Position numbers and translations under genes: made by a program. This document shows, in pieces, positions 51,243-60,004 of a stretch of 64,000 nucleotides of DNA. The stretch is from Pseudonocardia ammonioxydans (lineage in GTDB: Bacteria > Actinomycetota > Actinomycetes > Mycobacteriales > Pseudonocardiaceae). Below the pieces are notes generated by a model that was given only the letters and a program-made list of their open reading frames with translations, was not told the origin of the DNA and searched no databases. The stretch is from positions 1-64,000 of the forward strand of contig NZ_FOUY01000026.1 of assembly GCF_900115005.1 (NCBI RefSeq), written 5' to 3'. Positions within the stretch are counted from its first letter, which is position 1. The number at the start of each line of letters is the position of its first letter.

Positions 51243-54003
51243 GCCGCACCGCCAGCTCCGCCCGGGACCGGACGCCGACCTTGGTGTAGATCCGGGTCAG
51301 GTGGTACTGGATCGTCTTGACCGACACCTGCAGCTCGGCCGCGGTCTCCCGGTTGGTCCGGCCCTGGGTCACCAGCTCGGCGACCGCGCGCTCCTGCGGG
51401 GTCAGCTCGGTCGCCGCCCGTTCCCCGCGGGCACCGGCGTGCACCCCGCCCGCCTTGAGCTCGCGGTCGCAGCGGCGCACGTAGACCGTCGCCCCGAGCC
51501 CGGCGAACATCTCCCGCGCCGCGGAGAGCACCGCGTCCGCGTCGCGCCGCTTGCCGGCCCGGCGCAGCGTCAGGCCGTAGGCGAACCGCACCCGGGCCCG
51601 GTCGTAGCGGTGCGGGAGCCGGTCGGCGACCCGCAGTGCCTGCTCGAACGCCGACCACGCGGCGTCCTGCTCGCCGCGCGCGCCGAGCAGCCGGCCCCGC
51701 ACGTACCCGAGCCGGGCCAGCGTGGACCGGTGCCCGCGCTCCGCGGCCCGCCGCTCGTGCGGGATCAGGAACTCCTCGGCCCCGTCCAGGTCACCGGTCA
51801 TCACCAGCGCGTTGGCGAACACGTCGGTCCACGGCCACCAGCCCGGCTCGGCGGTGCTCCCGCCCGCGGTCCGCAGCGGTTCGAGCGCGCGCAGTACCGC
51901 CGGGTAGTCGGCCCGGGCCTCGGCCGCGTGCGCGCGGGCCAGCATCGCCGGCACCCGCGCGACCTCGTACTCGGAACCGCCCGCCTCCGCTGCCAGCGCC
52001 GCGCCCTCGGCCCGCTCGGGCTGGTCGCGCAGCGCGTGCACCTGCGCCGCGGTCCACTCCAGCAACGGGGCGACCAGCGCGATCCCGGTCCGCGCGGCGA
52101 GCTCACGGCCCTGGTCGGCGGCGCGCACCGCCCCGTCCCAGTCGCCGAGGAGGAACCGGGTCCGGGCGAGCCAGCCCAGCGCCCACAGCGAGATGCGGGA
52201 GGAGCCGCCGAGCACCGTGGTCGGGACGGCGCTCTCCAGGTCGGTGCGGGCCCGGTCGAGGTCGTCCTGCACCAGGTGCAGCCAGCCCCGGCCCATCGTG
52301 ACCCGCTGTACCTGGGCGCCCTCGCGGACCTGCTCGGACGCCGCCGCGTAGGCGGTGCGGGCCTCCTCCTGCCGTCCGGCCGCGGAGAGCCCGAGCCCGC
52401 GGATCGCCGCGGCCTCGACGCCGGGCGGGGTGTCCGGTCCGGCCAGCGCGATGGTGCGGTCCGCCCAGGTCACGAGCTCGTCGCCGCGGCCGCGGGCGAG
52501 CGCGTGCAGCACGTAGCGCTGGGCGACCTGGGCCCCGGACGCCCGGTCGTTCTCGCCGGACCCGGCCTGCTCCCAGGCGCTGCCCAGCCGGGCCGCGGCC
52601 TCGCCCGCCTGGCCGAGCAGCACGGCCAGGTACCCGAGCACCGCACCGCGCAGCGGGGTCTCCCGGGTGGCCTCGACGACCGGGACGAGCGCCTCGGCGG
52701 AGCGGCACTCCCCCGCCCCGACCAGCGCGTCCACCGCCCGCACCAGGCGTTCCTCGCGCAGCCGCCGGTCACCGGTGAGCCGGGAGGCCTCGGCGAGCAG
52801 CGAGGCGACCGTGCTCCACGCCCCGCTCGCGGCCTCCTCGGCGGCCCTGGCGTCGATCTCGGCGGCCAGCGTGTCGTCGCGGCCGGACACGGCGCCGGCC
52901 AGCAGCGTCAGCCGGCGGGTCGGGTCGTCGACGACCTCCCCGGCGCGGCGGCGCAGCGCGGCGACGACGTCGGCGCCGAGCTCGTCGAGCACCGCGGCAC
53001 GCACCATCGGGTCGGCCGGGACGGCGGCGGGGCCCCACCGGCTGCCGGCCCGCGCCACCAGCCCGGCCCGCGCGGTCTCGGCGAGCGCGGCCAGCACGCC
53101 GTCGGGGTCACCGGTCACCGCCCCGATCTCGTCGGCCTCGCCGGGCCGGTCCAGCACGGCGACCACGTCGAGCAGCGCCCGCGCCGGTTCGGACAGCGCC
53201 GCCCGGCGGTGCGCGACCGACGCGGCCACCTCGGGTGGGGCGGGCAGCCGGGCGTGCGGGTCCGCCCACACCTCGGCGGGCAGCTCGTCGAGCAGTGCCA
53301 GGACGTGGCGCGGGCGGCCCGCGGTGTGCCGGGCGAGGCGTTCCGCGGCGGGCTCGCCGAGCGGGACCCCGCGGGCGGCGGCGACGGCGGCGACCGCGCG
53401 GGAGTCGAGCGGGCGCAGCGCGACCGTGGTCCCGGCGACCCGGCGCAGCAGCTCCGCGCTGCCCGGCGGCCCGTCGGCGGGGCGGGCGGCCAGCAGCACC
53501 GTCACGGCGAGCGCCGGGTGGTGCGCGACGAGCGTGGAGAGCACCTGCAGTGACCACGGGTCGGCGTCGTGGGCGTCGTCCACGACGAGCAGCGTGCGGG
53601 CGTCGGTGGCGCAGGCCGCGGCGACCGCGGCGGCCGCGGTGAACGCAGCATCCGCGGTGGACGCGGCATCCGGCGTGGGCTCGGTGTCGTCAGGCGAGGG
53701 CGCTGTGCCGGACGGCGAGGACACTGGGCCGGACGGGAACACCGCCCCCGGGACCAGCTGGGCGAGCACCCCGCCGGCGCGGCCGGCCTCCCAGGACGCG
53801 CCGCGGGCCCGGTGCACCGGGCCGTCGTGCCCGGCGGCGACGGCGCCGACCAGCGTGGACACCCCGATCCCGGGTGGGCCGGTCACCAGGCCGGCCCGGG
53901 GCCCGTCCGCCCGCCCGCCGGTCAGCAGGCCGCGCAGCCGCGCGGCCTCGTCCGCCCGCCCGGCGAGCCCGGAGGCCCCCACCTCGACGGGGTCGTCAGC
54001 CAC
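51229..54003 (-). CDS. LuxR-family LAL-type transcriptional regulator
   Basis: The 924-residue protein has an N-terminal AAA-type ATPase (about residues 10-300), a long TPR-like helical middle and a C-terminal LuxR helix-turn-helix (about 862-922; LTPQERAVAELVTQGRTNRE, then VSVKTIQYHLTRIYTKVGV). The Walker B-like LLVVDDAHDADPW is intact, but the P-loop reads GPPGIGVST, with Val in place of the Lys that holds ATP phosphates, so nucleotide binding may be weak or lost. TACGGT lies seven bases before the GTG start, a leaderless pattern. What it controls is unknown; a small membrane protein is the nearest gene. Confidence 0.88.
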   Translation of the reverse strand: MADDPVEVGASGLAGRADEAARLRGLLTGGRADGPRAGLVTGPPGIGVSTLVGAVAAGHDGPVHRARGASWEAGRAGGVLAQLVPGAVFPSGPVSSPSGTAPSPDDTEPTPDAASTADAAFTAAAAVAAACATDARTLLVVDDAHDADPWSLQVLSTLVAHHPALAVTVLLAARPADGPPGSAELLRRVAGTTVALRPLDSRAVAAVAAARGVPLGEPAAERLARHTAGRPRHVLALLDELPAEVWADPHARLPAPPEVAASVAHRRAALSEPARALLDVVAVLDRPGEADEIGAVTGDPDGVLAALAETARAGLVARAGSRWGPAAVPADPMVRAAVLDELGADVVAALRRRAGEVVDDPTRRLTLLAGAVSGRDDTLAAEIDARAAEEAASGAWSTVASLLAEASRLTGDRRLREERLVRAVDALVGAGECRSAEALVPVVEATRETPLRGAVLGYLAVLLGQAGEAAARLGSAWEQAGSGENDRASGAQVAQRYVLHALARGRGDELVTWADRTIALAGPDTPPGVEAAAIRGLGLSAAGRQEEARTAYAAASEQVREGAQVQRVTMGRGWLHLVQDDLDRARTDLESAVPTTVLGGSSRISLWALGWLARTRFLLGDWDGAVRAADQGRELAARTGIALVAPLLEWTAAQVHALRDQPERAEGAALAAEAGGSEYEVARVPAMLARAHAAEARADYPAVLRALEPLRTAGGSTAEPGWWPWTDVFANALVMTGDLDGAEEFLIPHERRAAERGHRSTLARLGYVRGRLLGARGEQDAAWSAFEQALRVADRLPHRYDRARVRFAYGLTLRRAGKRRDADAVLSAAREMFAGLGATVYVRRCDRELKAGGVHAGARGERAATELTPQERAVAELVTQGRTNRETAAELQVSVKTIQYHLTRIYTKVGVRSRAELAVRLSGG

Positions 54004-54035
54004 ACCCCGGACCGTACCGGGCCGGACACGGCGAT

Positions 54036-54078
54036 GAGGGGCACCCTCGGGGCATCGTGTGCCCCGAGGGTCCCCCTC
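54036..54078. terminator. Hairpin terminator after the ben operon
   Basis: ACCCTCGGGGCA (54043-54054) pairs perfectly with TGCCCCGAGGGT (54060-54071) around TCGTG, and after one mismatch GAGGGG (54036-54041) pairs with CCCCTC (54073-54078). It lies 19 bases beyond the last ben stop codon on the minus strand and just upstream of the LAL-regulator promoter, which it would shield from read-through. Confidence 0.8.
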
Positions 54079-54096
54079 GTGCGGACCTCGGCCGGG

Positions 54097-56871
54097 TCAG
54101 CCTTGGTCGCCGCCGGCGACCGGGAGAACGGTGCCGGTGATGTAGGACGCTTCCGGCGAGGCCAGGAACGTGATCGCCGCCGCCTGCTCGTCGAGCGTCC
54201 CGTACCGCTTCATCAGCGACGACTCGGTGGTCTGCTCGACGATCGTGGAGTACCAGTCCTGCTCCTGCTGCGACTCCGGGGCGGGCCCGCGCGGGATCCG
54301 CCGCGGCGGGGCCTCGGTGCCACCGGGTGCGGTGGCCAGTACCCGGACCCCGTGCGGGGCGAGTTCCATCGCCAGCGCCGAGGTGATCGCGTTGACGCCG
54401 CCCTTGGCCGCCGCGTACGGGACGCGGTGGAGCCCGCGGGTGGCGACCGAGGAGACGTTGAGGATGGTGCCCGCGCCCTGCTCGACCATGTGCGGTGCGA
54501 CGGCGCGGCAGGACCACAGCGTCGGCCACAACGACCGGTCGATCTCGGCGCGGATCTGCTCCGGCGGGTAGTGCTCGAACGGCTTGGCCCAGATCGTCCC
54601 GCCGACGGTGTGGATCGCGACGTCGACCCGGCCGTAGCGCTGCAGCGCCGCCGCGACGACGGACTCGGCGCCCTCCCAGTGCTCCAGGTCCGCGGTGACC
54701 GCCTCGGCGGGCACGTCGTCGGCCGCCAGGTCGCCGGCCAGCGCGGTGACCTGGTCGGACCGGTCGGCGAGGACGAGCGAGCCGCCCTCGGCCCCGACCC
54801 GGCGGGCGACCGCCTCACCGATTCCCTGGGCCGCACCGGTGACCAGCACGACCAGCCCGTCGTACCGGCCCGGGGTCACGAACCGGGGCCGCCGGGCCCG
54901 GGCCGCGTCCCGCATGGCCCGGCGCATGGTGGCCTTCGAGTTCTCCGCGTGCGAGCTGATCAGCTCCCGGGCCCGGGTCCGGTCCCCCGCCTCGATCGCG
55001 TCGACGATGTCGAGGTGGTCCTGCGCGCAGTCCGGGTGGCACCACACGGCCGAGCGCAGCGTCTCCGACATCGCACCCTTGACCCCGAGCGCCTGGTAGG
55101 CGCGCAGCAGGTGGGTGTTGCGGGTGCGGGTGAACAGGTAGTCGTGGAACGCGGCGTTGGTCTCGGTGTAGGCCTCGGCGTCGGTGAACCGCTGGGCCCC
55201 GCGGTCGACGTAGGGCACGGTCGCCTCGGCCAGCAGCCGGTAGCCGGCGACGTCGCGCGACGACAGCCTGCCCAGCACCAGCTCCAGCGCACCGAGCTCC
55301 AGCGCCTCACGGGCGTCGAAGATCGCGTCCGAGGAGTGGATGTCCGGGTGCTCCTCACCGATCTCGTAGCCGTCCTCGGACACGGTGGCGCGCGTTCCGC
55401 CCGTCGCGACGAGCGGGTCGATGTCCGACGCCGGCAGCACCGGCATCGACTGGACCGACCGCGCACCCTCCGGTGCGACCAGCAGCGGCTCGTCGTCGTC
55501 CAGCGCGCGCGGCTCGCCGGGCGAGGGCGCGAACACGCGCTGCCCGAGGATCGCGTACTCCGGTTCCCCGCTGCCGGCCGAGGCCGGTGCGCCCGCGTGC
55601 AGCGGCTCCGGCTCGCCGAAGCGGGTCAGCGGCTGCCCGAGCAGGGCGTGGCCCTCCCGGCCGCCGAGGGTGAGCAGCGCGTCCGCCCCCTCCCGGCGCG
55701 ACGACGGTGACGACGGTTGTGCCGACGACTGCTGGGCCGCGACGGCGCCGGGCCGCTCGTCCCCGGCGCCGGCCGGCACCGGCGGCACCGCGGCGGCGGG
55801 CTCGGGCTCGGCCTGCTCCCCCGGGTCGCCCGCCCCCGCGCCGGTGTCGGGCACCGCGGCGAGGGCGAACTTCTCGTAGTAGAAGCCGACCGGGTCCAGT
55901 CCCCGCTCGCGCAGGTCGCCGCGGACCGCCTCGACCATGGGCGGCGGGCCGCACAGGTAGACCGCGCCCGTGCCGTCGTGCAGGTGCTCGGGGCCGAACA
56001 GCGAGGTCACGTAGCCCTGGTTGGGGGCGGACGTGGCGGGGTCGGCCACGCAGTAGTCCCAGCTCAGGCCGGTCGCTGCGGCCAGCTCGCGCACGGTGTC
56101 CAGCTCGACGACGTCGTCGTCGGTGGTGGCGCCGTAGACCAGGTGCACGGTCCGCGAGCTGCCCTGGGCACGCAGCGTGCGCAGGATCGACAGGATCGGC
56201 GCGAGCCCCGTGCCGCCCGCGAGGAGCAGCAGCGGCGCGTCCGACTCGCGCAGGAAGAAGCTGCCGTGCGGGCCGGTGAACGCCACCTCGTCCCCGACCT
56301 GCGCGCGGTGCTCCAGCCACTCCGACATCACCCCGCCCGGGCTGAGCTTGATCAGGAAGCTCAGCTCCTTGTCGTCCGGGGCGGAGGAGAACGAGTACGA
56401 GCGGGTGATGTCGGTACCCGGGACGGCGATGTTGACGTACTGCCCGGGCAGGAACGCCAGCTTGTCCCGGTCGTCGATCTCGACGGCCAGCCGCACCGTG
56501 GTCGGCGAGAGCCGGTCGAGGCCCGTCACCCGCCCGGCGAAGGTGGCCGCGGCGGTCTTCGCGACCGCGGAAGTGGTCGGGATCTGCACGACGAGGTCCG
56601 TACGCGGCTTCGCCTGGCAGGCCAGCAGGTAGCCCGCGTCCGCCTCGTCGTCGGCCAGGGCGTCGGCGATGTAGGACCCGCGGTCGTAGTCGCCGGACTC
56701 GCAGAACGCCTTGCAGGTCCCGCACGCCCCGTCCGAGCAGTCGACCGGGATGTTGATCCGGGACCGGTAGGAGGCGTCGGCGACCGACTGGTCCTCCCGG
56801 CAGTTGATGAAGCGGGTGACACCGTCCTCGAAGGCCAGCGCGACCTGGTGGGTGGCAGGCGTCGCTGCCAT
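54097..56871 (-). CDS. Fused benzoate dioxygenase reductase (BenC), FCD sensor domain and diol dehydrogenase (BenD)
   Basis: One unbroken 924-residue frame holds three modules. Residues 1-340 are BenC: a plant-type [2Fe-2S] site (Cys45, Cys50, Cys53, Cys85), the FAD motif RSYSFSS near 157 and NADH motifs GGTGLAP (219) and CGPPPMVEA (308). Residues about 340-515 are an Ala/Pro-rich linker. Residues about 515-655 match an FCD domain, the ligand domain of GntR regulators, with metal-ligand candidates Asn572, His576, His619 and His641; no DNA-binding helix is present. Residues about 668-924 are BenD, an SDR (GAAQGIG 679, YAAAK 819-823), which turns the benzoate cis-diol into catechol. AGGAGG precedes the ATG; benB ends 10 bases upstream. 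Confidence 0.93.
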   Translation of the reverse strand: MAATPATHQVALAFEDGVTRFINCREDQSVADASYRSRINIPVDCSDGACGTCKAFCESGDYDRGSYIADALADDEADAGYLLACQAKPRTDLVVQIPTTSAVAKTAAATFAGRVTGLDRLSPTTVRLAVEIDDRDKLAFLPGQYVNIAVPGTDITRSYSFSSAPDDKELSFLIKLSPGGVMSEWLEHRAQVGDEVAFTGPHGSFFLRESDAPLLLLAGGTGLAPILSILRTLRAQGSSRTVHLVYGATTDDDVVELDTVRELAAATGLSWDYCVADPATSAPNQGYVTSLFGPEHLHDGTGAVYLCGPPPMVEAVRGDLRERGLDPVGFYYEKFALAAVPDTGAGAGDPGEQAEPEPAAAVPPVPAGAGDERPGAVAAQQSSAQPSSPSSRREGADALLTLGGREGHALLGQPLTRFGEPEPLHAGAPASAGSGEPEYAILGQRVFAPSPGEPRALDDDEPLLVAPEGARSVQSMPVLPASDIDPLVATGGTRATVSEDGYEIGEEHPDIHSSDAIFDAREALELGALELVLGRLSSRDVAGYRLLAEATVPYVDRGAQRFTDAEAYTETNAAFHDYLFTRTRNTHLLRAYQALGVKGAMSETLRSAVWCHPDCAQDHLDIVDAIEAGDRTRARELISSHAENSKATMRRAMRDAARARRPRFVTPGRYDGLVVLVTGAAQGIGEAVARRVGAEGGSLVLADRSDQVTALAGDLAADDVPAEAVTADLEHWEGAESVVAAALQRYGRVDVAIHTVGGTIWAKPFEHYPPEQIRAEIDRSLWPTLWSCRAVAPHMVEQGAGTILNVSSVATRGLHRVPYAAAKGGVNAITSALAMELAPHGVRVLATAPGGTEAPPRRIPRGPAPESQQEQDWYSTIVEQTTESSLMKRYGTLDEQAAAITFLASPEASYITGTVLPVAGGDQG

Positions 56872-56881
56872 GGCGGCCTCC

Positions 56882-57433
56882 TCAGAAGTGGTAGATGTCG
56901 ACCACGTGGTGGATGTAGTCGTTCTTGAGCACCACGGTCTTGCGGCGGATGAGCGGGCTCTCGCCCGAGAAGTCGATCGTGTAAAACGACGTGCCGTAGT
57001 ACGGGTCGACCGTCTTGTACCGGAAGTACATGGTGTGCCAGTTGAACCGGACGTCGACCAGGTCACCGCGGCGCTCGATGACCTCCACGTTGGAGATGTT
57101 GTGGCTGGTCCGCGGCTCCGGCAGCGACGTCGCCGAGGACCGCTCGGTGCGGATCCGGAAGACCCGGTCCTCCAGGCCGCCCTTGTTGCCGTAGTAGATC
57201 AGCGAGATCTCGCGCTGCGGGTCCTCGGTGAGCCGCTCGGTGTCGTCCCAGGCGGGCATCCAGTAGACGACGTCGTCGGCGTAGCACTCGAGCCAGCGCT
57301 CGAACTCGCGGTCGTCGAGGTAGCGCGCCTCGCGGTAGAGGAACTGCTCGATCATGTTCTGGGTGATCAGCTTCTCGCCGCGGACGGTGGCGGGCTGGTC
57401 GGTGCTGGTCGTGCTCGTGCTGGTGGTGGTCAC
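56882..57433 (-). CDS. benB: Benzoate 1,2-dioxygenase, small (beta) subunit
   Basis: BenB is the structural subunit of the terminal oxygenase. The 183-residue chain has the family's cone-shaped fold pattern: FLYREARYLDDREFERWLE near residue 30, YWMPAWDDTERL near 57, SHNISNVEVIER near 109 and the ending NDYIHHVVDIYHF. The GTG at 57433 has AAGGAG eight bases upstream and is preferred because the open frame further upstream overlaps benA in another frame. The first ten residues are a Ser/Thr run. It sits between benA and benCD with gaps of 29 and 10 bases. Confidence 0.93.
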   Translation of the reverse strand: MTTTSTSTTSTDQPATVRGEKLITQNMIEQFLYREARYLDDREFERWLECYADDVVYWMPAWDDTERLTEDPQREISLIYYGNKGGLEDRVFRIRTERSSATSLPEPRTSHNISNVEVIERRGDLVDVRFNWHTMYFRYKTVDPYYGTSFYTIDFSGESPLIRRKTVVLKNDYIHHVVDIYHF

Positions 57434-57462
57434 GGTTCGGGCTCCTTCGACCGGTGGGCGGT

Positions 57463-58830
57463 TCAGCGCGGGTTCTGCTCTTCGGCCTCGATCGCCGCGC
57501 GCATCACGTCGCGCCAGTACCCGTGCTGGACCGGGTAGAGGCCCTCGTCCTCGTTCTTCAGGCCGGCGGAGATGACGCCCTCCATGCCGAGTGCCGTGGC
57601 GACCTCGTCCGGGCCGGACAGCCAGTGCTGCGCGCCGCGGGACATGTCGTTCCACGGGGACGCGGTGGCCTCGAAGGTGAGCTGGCAGGCCCGGAACTCC
57701 TCGAGGTCGTCGGGGGTGGCCATGCCGGAGGCGTTGAAGAAGTCCTCGTACTGCCGGATCCGGTGCGCCCGGGCGGCGTCGCTCTCGCCCTTCGGCGCGA
57801 TGCAGTGGATCGTCACCTCGGTCTTGTTCGGCGCGATCGGCCGGAAGTGCCGGATCTGGGTGGAGAACTGGTCCATCAGGTAGACGTTCGGGTAGAGACA
57901 CAGGTTGCGGGAGCCCTTGACCATGAACTCGCCCTTGGCCTCGCCGAACTGCTCCTTCAGCTCCTCCATGGAGCTCCACAGCGGACGGTCCTGGGGGTTG
58001 GCCGCCCAGGTCCACAGGCACAGGTGCCCGTTGGGGTAGGACCAGTAGCCGCCGCCGGACTTGCCCCAGCCGCCGGCGTCGAGCGCCTTGGTGTCGTTCT
58101 TGGACTCGCCGCTGCCCCGCCGCGACGTGGTGGCCGCGTAGTTCCAGTGCAGTGCGGAGACGTGGTAACCGTCGGCGCCGTTCTCGGCCTGCACCTTCCA
58201 GTTGCCGTCGTAGGTGTAGGTCGAGGAACCGCGCAGCACCTCCAGCCCCTCCGGCGACTGGTCGACGAGCATGTCGATGACCTTGGTCGCGTCACCGAGG
58301 TGCTCGGACAGCGGCAGCACGTCCGGGTTGAGGGAGCCGAACAGGAAGCCGCGGTACTCGTCGAACCGGGCCACCTTGGTGAGGTCGTGCGAGCCGTCCT
58401 TGCCGAAGTTCTCCGGGTAGCCGGCGCCGTCGGGGTCCTTGACCTTCAGCAGGGTGCCGTCGTTGCGGAAGGTCCAGCCGTGGAACGGGCACGTGATGGT
58501 CAACCGGTTGTCGGTCTTGCGGCGGCACAGCATCGACCCGCGGTGCGCGCACGCGTTGATCATGCAGTGCAGCTCGCCCTGCTTGTCGCGAGTGATCATC
58601 ACCGGCTGCCGGCCGATGTAGGTGGTGACGTAGTCACCCGGGTTCGGGAGCTGGCTGGTGTGGGCGAGGTAGACCCAGTTCCCCTCGAAGATGTGCTTCA
58701 TCTCGAGTTCGAAGATCTCCTCGTCGGTGAAGATCCGGCGGTTGGCGCGGTAGACGCCCGCCTCCGGGTCCTCGACGACGGCGGAGTCCAGCACGCGGTG
58801 GACATGCGTGGAGTGTGCGACGGCGGTCAT
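57463..58830 (-). CDS. benA: Benzoate 1,2-dioxygenase, large (alpha) subunit
   Basis: BenA carries the catalytic centre that dihydroxylates benzoate to 1,2-dihydroxycyclohexa-3,5-diene-1-carboxylate. The 455-residue chain has the Rieske site Cys94-x-His96 and Cys114-x2-His117, and the mononuclear iron site with Asp220, His223 and His228 in the segment [13 protein letters not shown]. Length is normal for BenA. The ATG at 58830 has GGAGG seven bases upstream. It is the first gene of the operon, divergent from the LysR-cat operon. Confidence 0.94.
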   Translation of the reverse strand: MTAVAHSTHVHRVLDSAVVEDPEAGVYRANRRIFTDEEIFELEMKHIFEGNWVYLAHTSQLPNPGDYVTTYIGRQPVMITRDKQGELHCMINACAHRGSMLCRRKTDNRLTITCPFHGWTFRNDGTLLKVKDPDGAGYPENFGKDGSHDLTKVARFDEYRGFLFGSLNPDVLPLSEHLGDATKVIDMLVDQSPEGLEVLRGSSTYTYDGNWKVQAENGADGYHVSALHWNYAATTSRRGSGESKNDTKALDAGGWGKSGGGYWSYPNGHLCLWTWAANPQDRPLWSSMEELKEQFGEAKGEFMVKGSRNLCLYPNVYLMDQFSTQIRHFRPIAPNKTEVTIHCIAPKGESDAARAHRIRQYEDFFNASGMATPDDLEEFRACQLTFEATASPWNDMSRGAQHWLSGPDEVATALGMEGVISAGLKNEDEGLYPVQHGYWRDVMRAAIEAEEQNPR

Positions 58831-59074
58831 CGACGTCCTCCTGGTCGGTCCGGATCGACCCGGGGGCCGGTCCGGGACGGCTCTGGTCCGGGAATGCCGA
58901 CAACCGTGCACCTTTCGGCCACCCTCTCGCCTCGGGCAGGTACCCAGTCCTGACCCAGGGTGGGTTGAGACGCTCAGCGTCTCGGTTCGGCTCAACTCGG
59001 TCTTTGTTCCTCTGGCCGACCCGGGATTACGCTGAATCTCGTCTCGCCGGGACGGCCACGAGGAGGTGACACGA
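58831..59074. promoter_or_regulatory. Shared ben/cat control region with LysR-type palindrome
   Basis: This 244-base gap separates the benA and lysR-cat operons. It contains GAGACGC-TCA-GCGTCTC at 58967-58983, a 7-bp inverted repeat of LysR-box size, with outer TTGAG and CTCAA arms. TTACGC at 59028-59033 with TTTGTT 18 bases upstream could be the lysR-cat promoter. One regulator bound here could act on both directions. Confidence 0.65.
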
Positions 59075-60004
59075 ATGGATCTGCGCCAGCTGCGCTACTT
59101 CGTCGCCGTGGCCGAGACCCGGCACTTCGGACGCGCCGCCGAGCGGCTGCACATGGCCCAGTCCCCGCTCTCGCAGGCCATCCGCCAGCTCGAGAGCCAG
59201 GTCGGGGCGACGCTGTTCGAGCGCACGACCCGCCGGGTCGACCTGACCCCCGCGGGCGCCTCGCTGCTCGAGGACGCCTACCGCATCCTCGCCTCGATCG
59301 ACGACGCCCGCCGCCGGGTGGAGCGGGTCGCGGCCGGCGCGGACGGCGTCGTCACCGTCGGGGCCACCGACCTGGCCGCCTACCGGCTGCTGCCGCGGCT
59401 GGCCCGGGTGACCGCCCGCCGGATGCCGGCGCTGACGCTGCGGTTCCGGGCCGGGCTGCTCACCGCGGCCCAGGAGGACGAGCTCGACGAGCGCCGCATC
59501 GACCTCGCCGTGCTGCGCCCGCCGGTGGTGCGCCCGGACGTGTCCACCCGGACCGTCGCGAAGGAACGGCTGGTGGCGGCGCTACCGGCCGGGCACCGGC
59601 TGGCCGCGCGCGACTGCGTCTCGCTCGCCGAGCTGCGCAGCGACGACTTCGTCGCCTACGGCGCCAGCGGCTCCGTGGTCGACTCGGTCGCCACGCAGGG
59701 CTGCCTGGGCGCCGGGTTCCTGCCGCACCGGCGCACCGAGGCCCGCCACACCCCGGTCCTGCTCACCCACGTCGCCGCGGGCGAGGGCGTCGCCCTGCTG
59801 CCCGAGTCGGTACGCGCGCTGGGCACCGAGGGAGTCGTCTACCTCGAGCTGGAGGAGGAGCTGCGGGTCGACCTCGCGCTGGCCTGGCGCACCGAGGACC
59901 GGTCCCCCGCACTCGTCCGCCTGCTCGACACGCTCGCCGACCACGCACACGAGCTCGACCCCACTCCCCCCACCGTCTCCGCAGCCCCTGGAGGACCGCA
60001 GTGA
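59075..60004 (+). CDS. LysR-family regulator of benzoate/catechol genes (CatR/BenM-like)
   Basis: The 309-residue protein begins [20 protein letters not shown], has the LysR helix-turn-helix through about residue 60 ([20 protein letters not shown]) and a co-inducer domain like that of CatR/CatM/BenM, which respond to cis,cis-muconate or benzoate. ATG at 59075 is eight bases after AGGAGG; a GTG at 59066 is possible but inside that site. Its stop overlaps the catB start (GTGA), so regulator and enzymes are one operon, whereas CatR-type genes are usually divergent from catB. Confidence 0.9.
   Translation: MDLRQLRYFVAVAETRHFGRAAERLHMAQSPLSQAIRQLESQVGATLFERTTRRVDLTPAGASLLEDAYRILASIDDARRRVERVAAGADGVVTVGATDLAAYRLLPRLARVTARRMPALTLRFRAGLLTAAQEDELDERRIDLAVLRPPVVRPDVSTRTVAKERLVAALPAGHRLAARDCVSLAELRSDDFVAYGASGSVVDSVATQGCLGAGFLPHRRTEARHTPVLLTHVAAGEGVALLPESVRALGTEGVVYLELEEELRVDLALAWRTEDRSPALVRLLDTLADHAHELDPTPPTVSAAPGGPQ

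Noticed and set aside
50965-53553. An 862-codon plus-strand frame antisense to the LAL regulator
   Set aside because: The LAL gene has a recognisable ATPase, helical middle and LuxR domain; the antisense product is low-complexity.
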